NCBI RefSeq assembly: GCF_024347135.1
Contig: NZ_AP024907.1
Span: 2,657,001-2,721,000, forward strand
Reading direction: 5' to 3'
Length of the DNA stretch: 64,000 nucleotides
Source: Vibrio spartinae
GTDB taxonomy: Bacteria > Pseudomonadota > Gammaproteobacteria > Enterobacterales > Vibrionaceae
The notes beneath the pieces are model-generated. The model had not been told where the DNA came from. It ran no database searches and saw only the letters and a program-made list of their open reading frames with translations. This document shows, piece after piece, positions 42,677-51,323 of this stretch. A program made the position numbers and the translations under genes. Within the stretch, counting starts at the first letter, position 1; each line of letters starts with the position of its first letter.

Positions 42677-43719
42677 AATAACTTCCCTCTCTTCATTTCC
42701 TGCAACAGCGCAGAGACAGGCGTCTCTATCTTGCCCAGCGGATTCCCCAAATCGAGGATGTTCGTCATCTTACGCATTGAAATATGAGTATAAATTTCAG
42801 AGGTTTTCGGGTCGGCATGGCCCATCAGCGCCTGGATCTGCAGCGTGGAAGAATCAGACTCGGCCAGCTCTGTACCGAACAGATGGCGAAGGGCATGAGC
42901 ATGTGCCTGATCTTGCGGAACACCGGCCGCTATCGCGTAACGTTTTATCATTTTGTCCACGGTTCGGGGCGATATTCGGCGCAGTTCGCCACGATGTTCC
43001 CATACCGACACATAACGATTTCTCAGATTCACAAACAGCACCTGATCACCATTTTCCAATAAGCGATCGATACTTGGTAATTCGGGATGGCCCAGATAAG
43101 CTTGCAGCAATAGCATCGCTTCAAGCGGAACCGGAACTAGCCTTTCGCGCTCACCTTTCTCAAGAATCCGAATAGCCAGACGATCAGAGCCTTCGTAGTG
43201 ATACCAAATCAGTTGGGATTCATTGAGACGACATACCCCATCGATACGAAAGCCGCACCCAATCAACAATGCCAGGATTGCACTATCCCGAATACCAGAG
43301 AAAGTGCCTAAATCAGGCTGCAATAGCAGAGCTTCGGCACTTTTCAAATTCATAAACCGAGGCAGACGCCGTCCGATCTTCGGATACACCAATTCATTTG
43401 CCGGGTTTCTGGCAACAATTCGGCGCTTAGCAAGGAATGAATAGAACCCTCGAACCGCAGCAACAGCGACTTTTCGGGATGCAGCAGAGTAGCCGGCACG
43501 GTGCAGCCAACCACCGGAGAACTGTTCTAAGACGCCAAGATCGACTTCAGTGAGCTGGCCATCAACAAAGTCAGAGAGTTGCTGAAGTATCTGCCGATAT
43601 TTTTTCACCGTTCTGGCACTACAGTTCTCATTTTCCTGCTTCCATGTCAGAAAATGATCAATTACCGACAGACTGGTGTCGTCAGAAATAATTTTGGTCG
43701 TAGGGGCAGAAAAATCCAT
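42673..43719 (-). CDS. third tyrosine recombinase (XerC/D-like)
   Basis: 348 residues. N-terminal SAM-like domain at about 18-100 (FLTWKQENENCSARTVKKYR.., AVRGFYSFLAKRRIVARNPA). Catalytic part has the full set: GCGFRIDGVCRL (Arg), EKGERERLVPVP (Lys), HALRHLFGTEL (HxxR), MGHADPKTSEIYTHI (His, nucleophile Tyr). XerC/D-like, not the attL-type integrase. It forms a two-gene unit with the GroES-like gene. May act in dimer resolution of replicated phage DNA or in a second mobile element merged into the prophage. Confidence 0.85.
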   Translation of the reverse strand: MDFSAPTTKIISDDTSLSVIDHFLTWKQENENCSARTVKKYRQILQQLSDFVDGQLTEVDLGVLEQFSGGWLHRAGYSAASRKVAVAAVRGFYSFLAKRRIVARNPANELVYPKIGRRLPRFMNLKSAEALLLQPDLGTFSGIRDSAILALLIGCGFRIDGVCRLNESQLIWYHYEGSDRLAIRILEKGERERLVPVPLEAMLLLQAYLGHPELPSIDRLLENGDQVLFVNLRNRYVSVWEHRGELRRISPRTVDKMIKRYAIAAGVPQDQAHAHALRHLFGTELAESDSSTLQIQALMGHADPKTSEIYTHISMRKMTNILDLGNPLGKIETPVSALLQEMKRGKLL

Positions 43720-44321
43720 GGACTGATGGAACCCAGTGCTAAACGCTCGTTCATCCCAGTATCGACGCGGGTTAGCCTCATTCAGAGGGCGCGAAATAAT
43801 CCATGGATCAACCTATGATCCTAAAAATAAAGGATGGAACAAAAAATGAACAGCTCATAAAACCTATGGACCCCCTTTTGCGCCCGTTTCTCTTTTCCTT
43901 GTTCTCTATCTCTCTCTTTTTATTAAAGAAGAAAAAGAAAAGAAGAGGAAGACAGCGAGGTTCCGGAAAATGTGACTTATGGAAAAAACAAGCCAATACA
44001 TGGAAAAAACAGGTCAACTTATGGAAGAAATAAAATTACAAAACCAGTCATAGCAAGGGATTTGCCATTTTATCCCATGGTTCCATAAATCAGCATAAAA
44101 CTCTGTAACATCCGAATTGACATCACCAGACGGGAAGCCCATCTTCTTTTTCAAGTTCATAGCCTGAACCATGGCACCCATGAACCTTTAGGGGGTGAGG
44201 GGGATAGGAGGTACAAGAAGAAAAGGGCGTGTCTTCTGATGCCGGGCGTTCTAAAGATCGGTAACACAGACACTAAACACAACATAGAACGCCCTCTCAG
44301 GGGTTTTCTAACGGGAGGAAA
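43720..44321. other. gene-free region before the endolysin
   Basis: About 600 bp. It contains three phased copies of ATGGAA(A/G)AAA at 43979, 44000 and 44021, each 21 bp apart, and a 10-bp inverted repeat (44244/44285). A small frame (43803-44033) reads LWKKQANTWKKQVNLWKK at its end, which matches the 21-bp periodicity; without other support it is left as noncoding. Likely the endolysin leader and possible protein-binding iterons. Confidence 0.5.
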
Positions 44322-44357
44322 ATGTACATAGCATGATGAAGGAGATCGCTATGTACA
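44244..44357 (+). promoter_or_regulatory. structured leader and start-codon hairpin of the endolysin
   Basis: GGGCGTTCTA (44244-44253) pairs with TAGAACGCCC (44285-44294). Then TGTACATAGC (44323-44332) pairs with GCTATGTACA (44348-44357), a perfect 10-bp stem whose 15-nt loop holds the AAGGAG ribosome site (44339-44344); the ATG at 44351 lies in the stem. A 4-codon frame (ATG at 44322, stop TGA at 44334) behind GGGAGG runs into the hairpin, so its translation could open or close the structure. This would keep lysozyme synthesis low until needed. Confidence 0.65.
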
Positions 44358-44857
44358 AAGAGATGACGTTCATTGCCGGCTGGCAGGACAAACTGGTAAA
44401 GCTGATAGACTACGAAGAAGACTGGCGCTCCCGGCCATATCTGTGCTCAGAAGGATACCCAACGATCGGCTTTGGTTTCCGGATTGGCCCAAAAGATGCG
44501 CCTTTGGCCAACTATCAATTCACACTACCGCGAGCCGTTGGAGAAGTCTGGCTTTCGTCTCTATTGAATTCAGTTGCCAGGGAACTCGAACATCATCCGG
44601 CACTCAAACCAGTGCTTACAATGTGTAACGAGCCACGGCAAGCAATTCTGTTGTCCATGGCCTACCAGATGGGTGTGAGTTCTCTGGCTCAGTTTAAAAA
44701 CACGTTATTGGCAATCATGAATGAGGATTGGGATCGTGCCAGCCATGAAATGTTAGATAGCAAATGGGCCCGGCAGACACCGAATCGGGCCCAACGCCAT
44801 GCTGACCAAATGTTAACCGGATCATGGTCGCCTGAATATAGGATTTCTGGAAATTGA
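44351..44857 (+). CDS. endolysin, GH24 lysozyme family
   Basis: 168 residues from the ATG at 44351 (AAGGAG 6 nt upstream; an in-frame ATG is at 44333). T4-lysozyme-type catalytic motif E23-(8)-C32-(5)-T38 in DYEEDWRSRPYLC..GYPTIG, where C replaces the usual D; this E-8-D/C-5-T variant occurs in many phage lysozymes and an equivalent D20C change in T4 lysozyme keeps activity. No signal peptide or SAR helix, so it needs the holin. It lies alone beside attR, far from the holin. Confidence 0.9.
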   Translation: MYKEMTFIAGWQDKLVKLIDYEEDWRSRPYLCSEGYPTIGFGFRIGPKDAPLANYQFTLPRAVGEVWLSSLLNSVARELEHHPALKPVLTMCNEPRQAILLSMAYQMGVSSLAQFKNTLLAIMNEDWDRASHEMLDSKWARQTPNRAQRHADQMLTGSWSPEYRISGN

Positions 44858-44981
44858 GGTTCCAAAACTGATATATAACTCATTGTTTTTATTGAATCGA
44901 ATTGAACTAAAATGATCAAGAAAAAACGAACAAAATACACAAATGCAATTATAAATCATATAGTTAAAAAATAAGAATCTG

Positions 44982-45036
44982 GTCATGGGGTGTCGGGGGT
45001 CGGAGGTTCAAATCCTCTCAGTCCGACCATACACCT
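44982..45036. repeat. attR, 55-bp core repeat
   Basis: Perfect copy of 1320-1374 carrying only the 3' half of tRNA-Pro, so not a functional tRNA. Marks the right end of the prophage. The DNA to its right is the native sequence that followed tRNA-Pro before integration. Confidence 0.95.
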
Positions 45037-45037
45037 A

Positions 45038-45070
45038 AAGGGAAGTTTTCTTATGAAAACTTCCCTTTTT
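45038..45070 (+). terminator. intrinsic terminator, original tRNA-Pro terminator
   Basis: AAGGGAAGTTTT/AAAACTTCCCTT stem with a 6-nt loop and a following run of T. It directly follows the attR repeat, hence is the native terminator displaced by integration. Confidence 0.85.
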
Positions 45071-45197
45071 TCATTCCGCTAAGCGTAAAAAAACCGCCCT
45101 CATTGATAAAAATCTAATCAAACTCGCATAATACTGATAAAAATCAATTTGAAGTCTTTACAAGCAAAGTAATCATCGTTATGATTTTTGCACTTCA

Positions 45198-45288
45198 GGA
45201 GAGATGGCTGAGTGGTTGAAAGCACCGGTCTTGAAAACCGGCGTACGTTAGTAGCGTACCTAGGGTTCAAATCCCTATCTCTCCGCCA
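45198..45288 (+). tRNA. tRNA-Ser (anticodon TGA)
   Basis: 91-nt tRNA with the long variable arm of Ser isoacceptors (CGTACGTTAGTAGCGTACC), anticodon stem-loop CCGGTCTTGAAAACCGG giving TGA, T-arm GGGTTCAAATCCC and encoded GCCA end. Follows tRNA-Pro on the pre-integration chromosome. Confidence 0.97.
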
Positions 45289-45293
45289 CATTC

Positions 45294-45322
45294 AAGCCCT
45301 TGATTTATCAAGGGCTTTTCTC
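45294..45322 (+). terminator. intrinsic terminator after tRNA-Ser
   Basis: AAGCCCTTGAT/ATCAAGGGCTT, perfect stem with a 2-nt loop followed by TTCTCGTTTT. Confidence 0.8.
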
Positions 45323-45367
45323 GTTTTAAGACGATCAAATGTCACCTAATACAAGTAGGTGACACAT

Positions 45368-45928
<561 letters not shown>

Positions 45929-46057
45929 CATCTAGATGGCCAAATTTTAGTAATGTATTCCGTCATACAATGTTGTTGTCTATTCAGCTTGTAATTGCTT
46001 AGTCTGCTATTCTTTCCATTGAACAATTTTAATAATTCAATATATGGAGATATAACA

Positions 46058-46873
46058 ATGCCTGTAACGTCAGATTCTAGAACTTATAAAAAACTTCTCG
46101 AAGATTGGTACAGACCTAATAAGTTGAGAGTAATTGCTGAAGGTGATTCCTGGTTTGCCTACCCTAGGAAATATTTACTTTTTGGGGGTGATTCAAATAT
46201 AATTGATCACCTTGCTGATAATAGTAGATTATTAATCTACAACACCTCTTGTAATGGCGATGAAGCTGTAGATATGGTTTCAGGAGAGCAAAAGTTATCT
46301 TTGTTAAAAAGGCTGTCTCATAATGAATTTGATTTATTACTATTTTCTGGGGGAGGTAATGATATCGTTGGACGTTATGATTTCGGATTTTTCATTAGAG
46401 AGATGAAACCTGGTAAAACATGGGAGCAGTGCATTAACAAAGATCGTGTAGAAATGAAGCTACAGCAAATAGAAAATACGTATAGAATATTGTGTGAATT
46501 GACTCTGGATTACTCCAAAAATCCCAATATTCAAATTATTACGCATACGTATGACTTAGTACAACCAAATAAAAAAGGATTCGAGCTGTTCGATGTTATC
46601 CCATTAGGAAGATCATGGGTTTATCCTTATCTGAAGCAGAAGGGTATTACAGATGATAATGATCAGAAAAAAATAGTGACTTATCTTCTTACTCAGTTTA
46701 AAGAACGCTTACAGGCTGTTGCTGCTGAATATCCTATTCTTACTGTTGTTAACACTCAAGGTTTATTAAATGACAGTGAGTGGCTCAATGAAATTCATCC
46801 TAATTCTAGTGGCTTTGGTAAGGTTGCGGACTGTATATTTGAAAACGCAATTAAATCTCGATTGCCTCAATAA
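46058..46873 (+). CDS. SGNH/GDSL-type esterase
   Basis: 271 residues from ATG at 46058 (GGAG about 9 nt upstream). Motifs: block I AEGDSWFAY with the nucleophile Ser31, block III SGGGNDIVG (Asn101), and block V EIHPNSSGF with His247, i.e. an SGNH hydrolase. No signal peptide at the chosen start. AT-rich like the next gene, and 164 bp upstream of it; the two appear to be one small lipolytic unit. Likely an esterase/lipase acting on membrane or released lipids. Confidence 0.8.
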   Translation: MPVTSDSRTYKKLLEDWYRPNKLRVIAEGDSWFAYPRKYLLFGGDSNIIDHLADNSRLLIYNTSCNGDEAVDMVSGEQKLSLLKRLSHNEFDLLLFSGGGNDIVGRYDFGFFIREMKPGKTWEQCINKDRVEMKLQQIENTYRILCELTLDYSKNPNIQIITHTYDLVQPNKKGFELFDVIPLGRSWVYPYLKQKGITDDNDQKKIVTYLLTQFKERLQAVAAEYPILTVVNTQGLLNDSEWLNEIHPNSSGFGKVADCIFENAIKSRLPQ

Positions 46874-47037
46874 CTTGTATGTCATTGTTGTTTGTTCTGT
46901 TCAGCTCCGCTCAGCGGAGCTGTTGGTTGAACCCAATGCTCCCCATTACGATTTCAACAATATGATATTTGTCACATATATTCTATATATTACTTCCTAG
47001 GCTTATAAGAATTTATTATGAGAACAAGGAGACTGAA

Positions 47038-48549
47038 ATGGCATATCTAATTGTTTGCTGCGATGGTACATGGAACGGTGCCGATAATCGTGATAATGGG
47101 GTTTTAGCACCAACCAATATTCGACAGATATTTAACATGCTTCCAGAAAAAAATAGTCAACATACAAGATATCAACCAGGTGTGGGGACAAATGGTCTAT
47201 TTGATAAATTAGTAGGTGGTGCCTTTGGCTCTGGGGTCTCTCAGGATATTATTGATTGTTATCAATGGATAGCGGATAAATATCAACAAGGGGATAGATT
47301 AATTCTCACAGGTTTTAGTCGAGGAGCATTTACTGCCCGTAGTTTAGCTGGGTTGATTTGTCGTTTTGGAATTATTGACTTACATAAGTATGAATCTAAT
47401 AAATGGAAAAATTTGATTGAGACAGTATATGACGAAGGTTATAGAAAAAAAGAAGATAAAGAGTTTCTTAAGATTCATCACGACATTACATTTATTGAAG
47501 ATTCTAATATTATCTTTTTCTTAGGTGTATTTGATACGGTAGGAGCGTTGGGTGTTCCTGATGATAAAACCATCGCTGACTGGTTCGACAACCCTAGTAA
47601 ATATAGATTTCATGATTTACATCTAAGTGATGATGTAATGCATGCTAGGCATGCTGTCTCTATTGACGAAATGCGTGGTAGTTTTTCTCCAACATTATGG
47701 GAAGAAGATGCAGTTCATCAACATAATTCAATGAAACAACTATGGTTTCCAGGTGTACACAGTGATATCGGCGGAGGGTATCAGAATGATGGTCTATCGG
47801 ATATATCTTTGAATTGGATGGTTGATGAACTTAAAGAAGTCGCTTCAGATCTAATTTGGGAAGAATCTATGTTAGCTGATGTTAAACCAAATCCATTGAG
47901 TGAAGTTCATGATTCTTATATGGGTCTCATGAAAGTGTTGGTTACAGCTCCTAGAAATATTCCAAATTTTGAAACACAAACTAATCATTTTCACCCATCA
48001 GCGATTACACGACATCAGGCTTCACCTCGTAAGCAAGGGGGATATCATTCCACTCACACTTTCTCAGGTGAGCCTGCTACATTAGATATTTATGCGAGAT
48101 CACCTTGGTACTGGACAGGGATTTATTTGGAGCGTGGACATAATTATCGTTTTACTGCTAAAGGACAGTGGATTGATGGAAATATTCCAGCAGGTCCAAA
48201 AGGTTGTAATGATGGAGAATTTCATCCCCGTGAAATTATTCATATGGCAAGTGAAGTTCTAGGGCTAGCTGAAACTGCATATAAATGGTTTTTTGGTAAA
48301 CCAAGAGCAAATTTTATCGCGACGAAAAGAGTTGAAAGTTCTCCTTATTTCTGTCTGATGGGGGCTATTGCTAATAGCAATAATCCGGGTACAGATGGAA
48401 CTTATTGTCCGTTAAGGATATTTGAAATTGGTGAAGAAGCTACTTTGAGTGTTAAAGAGTCAGGTTATTTATACTGTTTTGCTAATGATGCATGGGGACA
48501 TTATGACAATAATCATGGATATGTAACTCTCACTGTAGAGAAAATGTAG
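47038..48549 (+). CDS. DUF2235 (Tle1-like) phospholipase with C-terminal beta-domain
   Basis: 503 residues from ATG at 47038 (AAGGAG 7 nt upstream). DUF2235 features: VCCDGTWNG at the N-terminus, GFSRGAFTAR with the nucleophile Ser94, FDTVGALG (Asp166), and PGVHSDIGGGY (His241), the triad of Tle1 antibacterial phospholipases. The C-terminal about 140 residues (GHNYRFTAKGQWIDGNIPAG ... GYLYCFANDAWGHYDNNHG) form a beta-sandwich domain of LecA/PA-IL-like type. No T6SS gene, VgrG or obvious immunity gene is adjacent. An effector role is inference. Confidence 0.8.
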   Translation: MAYLIVCCDGTWNGADNRDNGVLAPTNIRQIFNMLPEKNSQHTRYQPGVGTNGLFDKLVGGAFGSGVSQDIIDCYQWIADKYQQGDRLILTGFSRGAFTARSLAGLICRFGIIDLHKYESNKWKNLIETVYDEGYRKKEDKEFLKIHHDITFIEDSNIIFFLGVFDTVGALGVPDDKTIADWFDNPSKYRFHDLHLSDDVMHARHAVSIDEMRGSFSPTLWEEDAVHQHNSMKQLWFPGVHSDIGGGYQNDGLSDISLNWMVDELKEVASDLIWEESMLADVKPNPLSEVHDSYMGLMKVLVTAPRNIPNFETQTNHFHPSAITRHQASPRKQGGYHSTHTFSGEPATLDIYARSPWYWTGIYLERGHNYRFTAKGQWIDGNIPAGPKGCNDGEFHPREIIHMASEVLGLAETAYKWFFGKPRANFIATKRVESSPYFCLMGAIANSNNPGTDGTYCPLRIFEIGEEATLSVKESGYLYCFANDAWGHYDNNHGYVTLTVEKM

Positions 48550-48728
48550 TGCTTCTTATACGCATAAGTTGTGTGATTCATAGAGATGGTTTCAATTTTC
48601 TTAGCCGAAGATCAAGCTTGTAATTCTGCTCTTGAAACCTCTCTTTCCAAAGCTGGTAGTGCTGTGATACCTCTTCAGACAAAGTCAGATAACTCTGTAA
48701 CCCTGTCACTTACAACACTAAAACGAAA

Positions 48729-49067
48729 CTATCTCAAAACATAGAATAATAAAAAGCCGATCCATGACACAACTAATAGCGCCCAAGGCAGTGGTGATAC
48801 CTTTGTTTCAATCTTGGTTTCTACTAATGTCACTGACTCATCGTCTTGGCGCCTAGCCTTTGATTTCGCTTCTTGTTTTTTGGCTTTGTCGGCAGCCCTT
48901 GCTTTGACTTTTTGTTGTTTCTTGTAGAGAGCGATGCCTTTCTCAATGCCTTGAGCTATCAGTTGGGTTTCCGCTTTCTTTTGGCCAGGGAGCTGAGTCG
49001 CTCTCGCGATATCCATCGCCTCTTCCTTCGTTTTTTGCGAGGGTTCTACTGCTTGTTTCTTACGCAT
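48729..49067 (-). CDS. DUF2956-like small membrane protein
   Basis: 112 residues: charged N-terminal region (EEAMDIARATQLPGQ.. and LIAQGIEKGIALYKKQQ) and one C-terminal TM (PLPWALLVVSWIGFLLFYVL). This pattern is common in Vibrio DUF2956 proteins. Function unknown. Confidence 0.8.
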   Translation of the reverse strand: MRKKQAVEPSQKTKEEAMDIARATQLPGQKKAETQLIAQGIEKGIALYKKQQKVKARAADKAKKQEAKSKARRQDDESVTLVETKIETKVSPLPWALLVVSWIGFLLFYVLR

Positions 49068-49660
49068 AACTGAATCTTTCCATATCGGACATTAACGCCT
49101 TAACAGCACAGACATCCATTCGCTATATTTGGCATATTATGGCAAATTGGGGTCACGGATATTTTATTTAATTAAACGAACAGAATACCAGTATCTATTG
49201 GCTCTCTAAAGCCCTCATGACTTCTTTCTCGTTGCAGTATGCAAACCTGCCAAAATAAAACGAACGAGAGGCATCTTTTTTAGAACTTGCTGTTCTCGAT
49301 ATACTTGACCATGAGAGATAAGAGCTATATGTGATGACGTCAGCATTGCTCCGAGACTCCGACCATCCGCAGCTAACCGGCAAGAGCCACGCAGATAATC
49401 TACTTACAGCAAGCACGGAGGCGACACACCATCTATGGCCGGGTGGCACCTGATGCCTCTGTTCATGGTCATGAGGGTGTCATCATTTTTATTTGGCCGA
49501 ATGGCCCCCAATTCTTCAAAAGAGCGGACAGGTCGAGATAATGCTGACTTAAGCCGTGTGCCCCCGGTGATTCGTTTCTCTTCTTACTCTCGGTTGATTT
49601 CGAGCTACACTGTACTAGATAGTCACTCGTTTAGTTCTGCTTCGACGGGAGGATGGAAAA
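49068..49660. other. gene-free region
   Basis: About 590 bp. Frames on both strands are open (49195-49449 minus, 49435-49671 plus) but give unconvincing proteins. The plus strand up to 49656 carries GGGAGG before the next gene. I see no RNA gene or repeat. Confidence 0.4.
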
Positions 49661-50431
49661 ATGAGACATAATTGTAATGGGATAAGCTTTTTCCTTCTTG
49701 TGCTAACGGTTGTGCTATCCAATAGCTCTGTTGCTGAAACAACCGATTTTTTGACCCACAGTACCCTCGGGAAGGTGTATGTTGACGAAAATGGTGAATT
49801 GCGCGGTCTAAAGAATGGTGGCAGACGAGCTTTTAATGTGGAGCTTGTCCGTGAAATGATGCTTCTCGTCAAGCATCCCGTTCAATTTCAGGTCATGCCA
49901 TTCAAACGTGGACAGATTGAACTCAAGAAGAAAAGAAAGGCTCTATTTAACATCGCAAGAACCAAGCTAAGAGAGAAATTGTATAAGTGGGTTGGCCCGC
50001 TTCAAGTTGATAATGTCTATTTCTATGAATCGGTTCATCAAACACCCCTTATCACAGACTTTGAGCAAGCTAAAGAGGTTCCGCGGATCTGCGTTCTTCG
50101 GGGAACTTCACAGTACGAAAACCTGCTCGCACAAGGATTTAAGAACGTCTATGACGTCAATGCCTGGAGTGCTTGCCTAAAAATGCTGACAATTGATCGA
50201 GTAGACTTAGTGCCTGTCAGTGATTCCTTAATCAGGACAATGATGAGTCAGGCAGAGGTCACCTATGAGCAGATTCGGAAAACATCGGTTTTGGTTCAAA
50301 AGAACGCTGGATATATCGCTTTTTCAAAAGACCACTCAGATGATGAGATTGATAAATGGCAACAAGCCTTAGATGAATTGAAACGCTCCGGCAAGTATGA
50401 TGAACTCGTTCACTTCTATCTACACGAATAG
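49661..50431 (+). CDS. periplasmic substrate-binding protein (SBP_bac_3-like)
   Basis: 256 residues with a signal peptide (MRHNCNGISFFLLVLTVVLSNSSVA) and a bacterial solute-binding family 3 shape (DENGELRGLKNGGRRAFNVELVREM.., then RICVLRGTSQYENLLAQGF). No transporter genes are adjacent, so it may act in sensing rather than import, as in many Vibrio orphan proteins of this fold. GGGAGG precedes the ATG. Confidence 0.8.
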   Translation: MRHNCNGISFFLLVLTVVLSNSSVAETTDFLTHSTLGKVYVDENGELRGLKNGGRRAFNVELVREMMLLVKHPVQFQVMPFKRGQIELKKKRKALFNIARTKLREKLYKWVGPLQVDNVYFYESVHQTPLITDFEQAKEVPRICVLRGTSQYENLLAQGFKNVYDVNAWSACLKMLTIDRVDLVPVSDSLIRTMMSQAEVTYEQIRKTSVLVQKNAGYIAFSKDHSDDEIDKWQQALDELKRSGKYDELVHFYLHE

Positions 50432-50734
50432 CGTTTTTATCCACTTGCCGATCTTTAGTCAATTCGGTTTATTTACGCTATCTTGAATGTAATTGTATGG
50501 TGCGCATTGGGTTTATCGATTGCTGCACGATTCGATGTCCGCGCCCCAGACACTTTTGCCTTGGCCGCAAAAGTGCCCCAAAAGGCCTGTTGATTCGTGG
50601 CCGTTGTCCGGGGCGGCTTTTATGAGCAGTCCCTTGCTCAGAAAACCCTCAAAAATCGTCCTGATTTTTGCCCTTGGCTTGTGGGTTTCTTTGATTTGCC
50701 ACCGAACAGAGGCAGCCACTGCTGCCCCACTCTT
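50432..50734. other. gene-free region, possible repetitive sequence
   Basis: About 300 bp. It contains an open minus-strand frame (50513-50719) and palindromic words (ACTTTTGCCTTGG..CCGCAAAAGTG) of the type that occurs repeatedly in some Vibrio genomes. It cannot be tested here; no gene is supported. Confidence 0.35.
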
Positions 50735-50917
50735 TTAATCTTCCCGCAAATATTCCTCTTCTGAAGCGGTAATCAAATTATGCAAAAAAGTCAGCACATG
50801 CCAGAGTTCGCAGTAATTGGTGCTGGGGTCGGTACATGAGCCCTGAAGGATCATCAGGTATTGGCGGGCAAGAAGATGTAAAGGTTTATTGGTTTGTTGA
50901 AGTTCTGAATTCGGCAT
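50735..50917 (-). CDS. small hypothetical protein
   Basis: 60 residues, ATG preceded by GAGGGG about 6 nt upstream. Helical (LHLLARQYLMILQGS, LTFLHNLITASEEEYLRED). No recognised family. Plausible but unproven. Confidence 0.45.
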   Translation of the reverse strand: MPNSELQQTNKPLHLLARQYLMILQGSCTDPSTNYCELWHVLTFLHNLITASEEEYLRED

Positions 50918-51323
50918 GATCGCCCCTCTTGGAAGTTGATGTTTATCATCACCACCAAGAGGTTCGAATCTCTGAAGGTGGTGAGCTGAACAAGGTTCGA
51001 ACTACCGCACTTCCGAACGGCCAACCAGAGGTTGCCTTGCCAGCCCACCGTAACTTGAGCGAGCTAAGGCTACACATAAAGCGTATGCGATACAAGGCAT
51101 GGTCTTTATATGCTGGAAGTGAATGTGCGGAGTTCGAATCCCGACACCGGTTTTGTCGGTGCTGGTAAATCGTAATCGCTGTGGGGTTTTGTGGCGATTG
51201 GCTAGTTGCCGGATTTTGTGGTGTGTCGGAGAGATTAATACTTGGGGTGACATGGGGTTTTCTGTTTCATGCGAGTGACTTCTCGTTTCGGTGGTGAGGG
51301 AAAATAGTTTCCCCCATCCCCCC
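50918..51323. other. gene-free region
   Basis: About 405 bp with no supported gene. Several T-loop-like words (GGTTCGAATC, AGTTCGAATC) occur, but no complete tRNA can be folded around them. A minus-strand frame is open but unconvincing. Confidence 0.4.

Larger units (their letters stand above)
1320..45036. mobile_element. temperate contractile-tailed prophage (P2-like tail) integrated in tRNA-Pro
   Basis: The element is bounded by a perfect 55-bp direct repeat (1320-1374 and 44982-45036) that contains the 3' half of tRNA-Pro. Between them lie integrase and excisionase next to attL, a divergent repressor/early-operon switch, replication genes, terminase, portal, capsid, holin, contractile tail with sheath and tube, baseplate, tape measure, and an endolysin next to attR. 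The unit length is 43,662 bp counting one att copy. All the main structural genes appear open, so it may still be functional, though the integrase has an unusual active site and there are relic genes near 40.7-42.4 kb. Confidence 0.95.

Noticed and set aside
43803..44033. 76-residue Lys-rich plus-strand frame
   Set aside because: Low complexity with no clear ribosome site; the 21-bp periodicity is reported as a DNA repeat instead.
44982..45036. Second tRNA-Pro at attR
   Set aside because: Only the 3' half of the tRNA is present; it is the phage core repeat, not a gene.
49195..49449. 84-residue minus-strand frame and overlapping 78-residue plus-strand frame (49435-49671)
   Set aside because: Neither shows a family pattern, and the plus-strand one runs into the start of the binding-protein gene in another frame.
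50950..51150. Degenerate tRNA genes, because GGTTCGAATC/AGTTCGAATC words recur
   Set aside because: No acceptor stem or anticodon arm can be folded around any of them.
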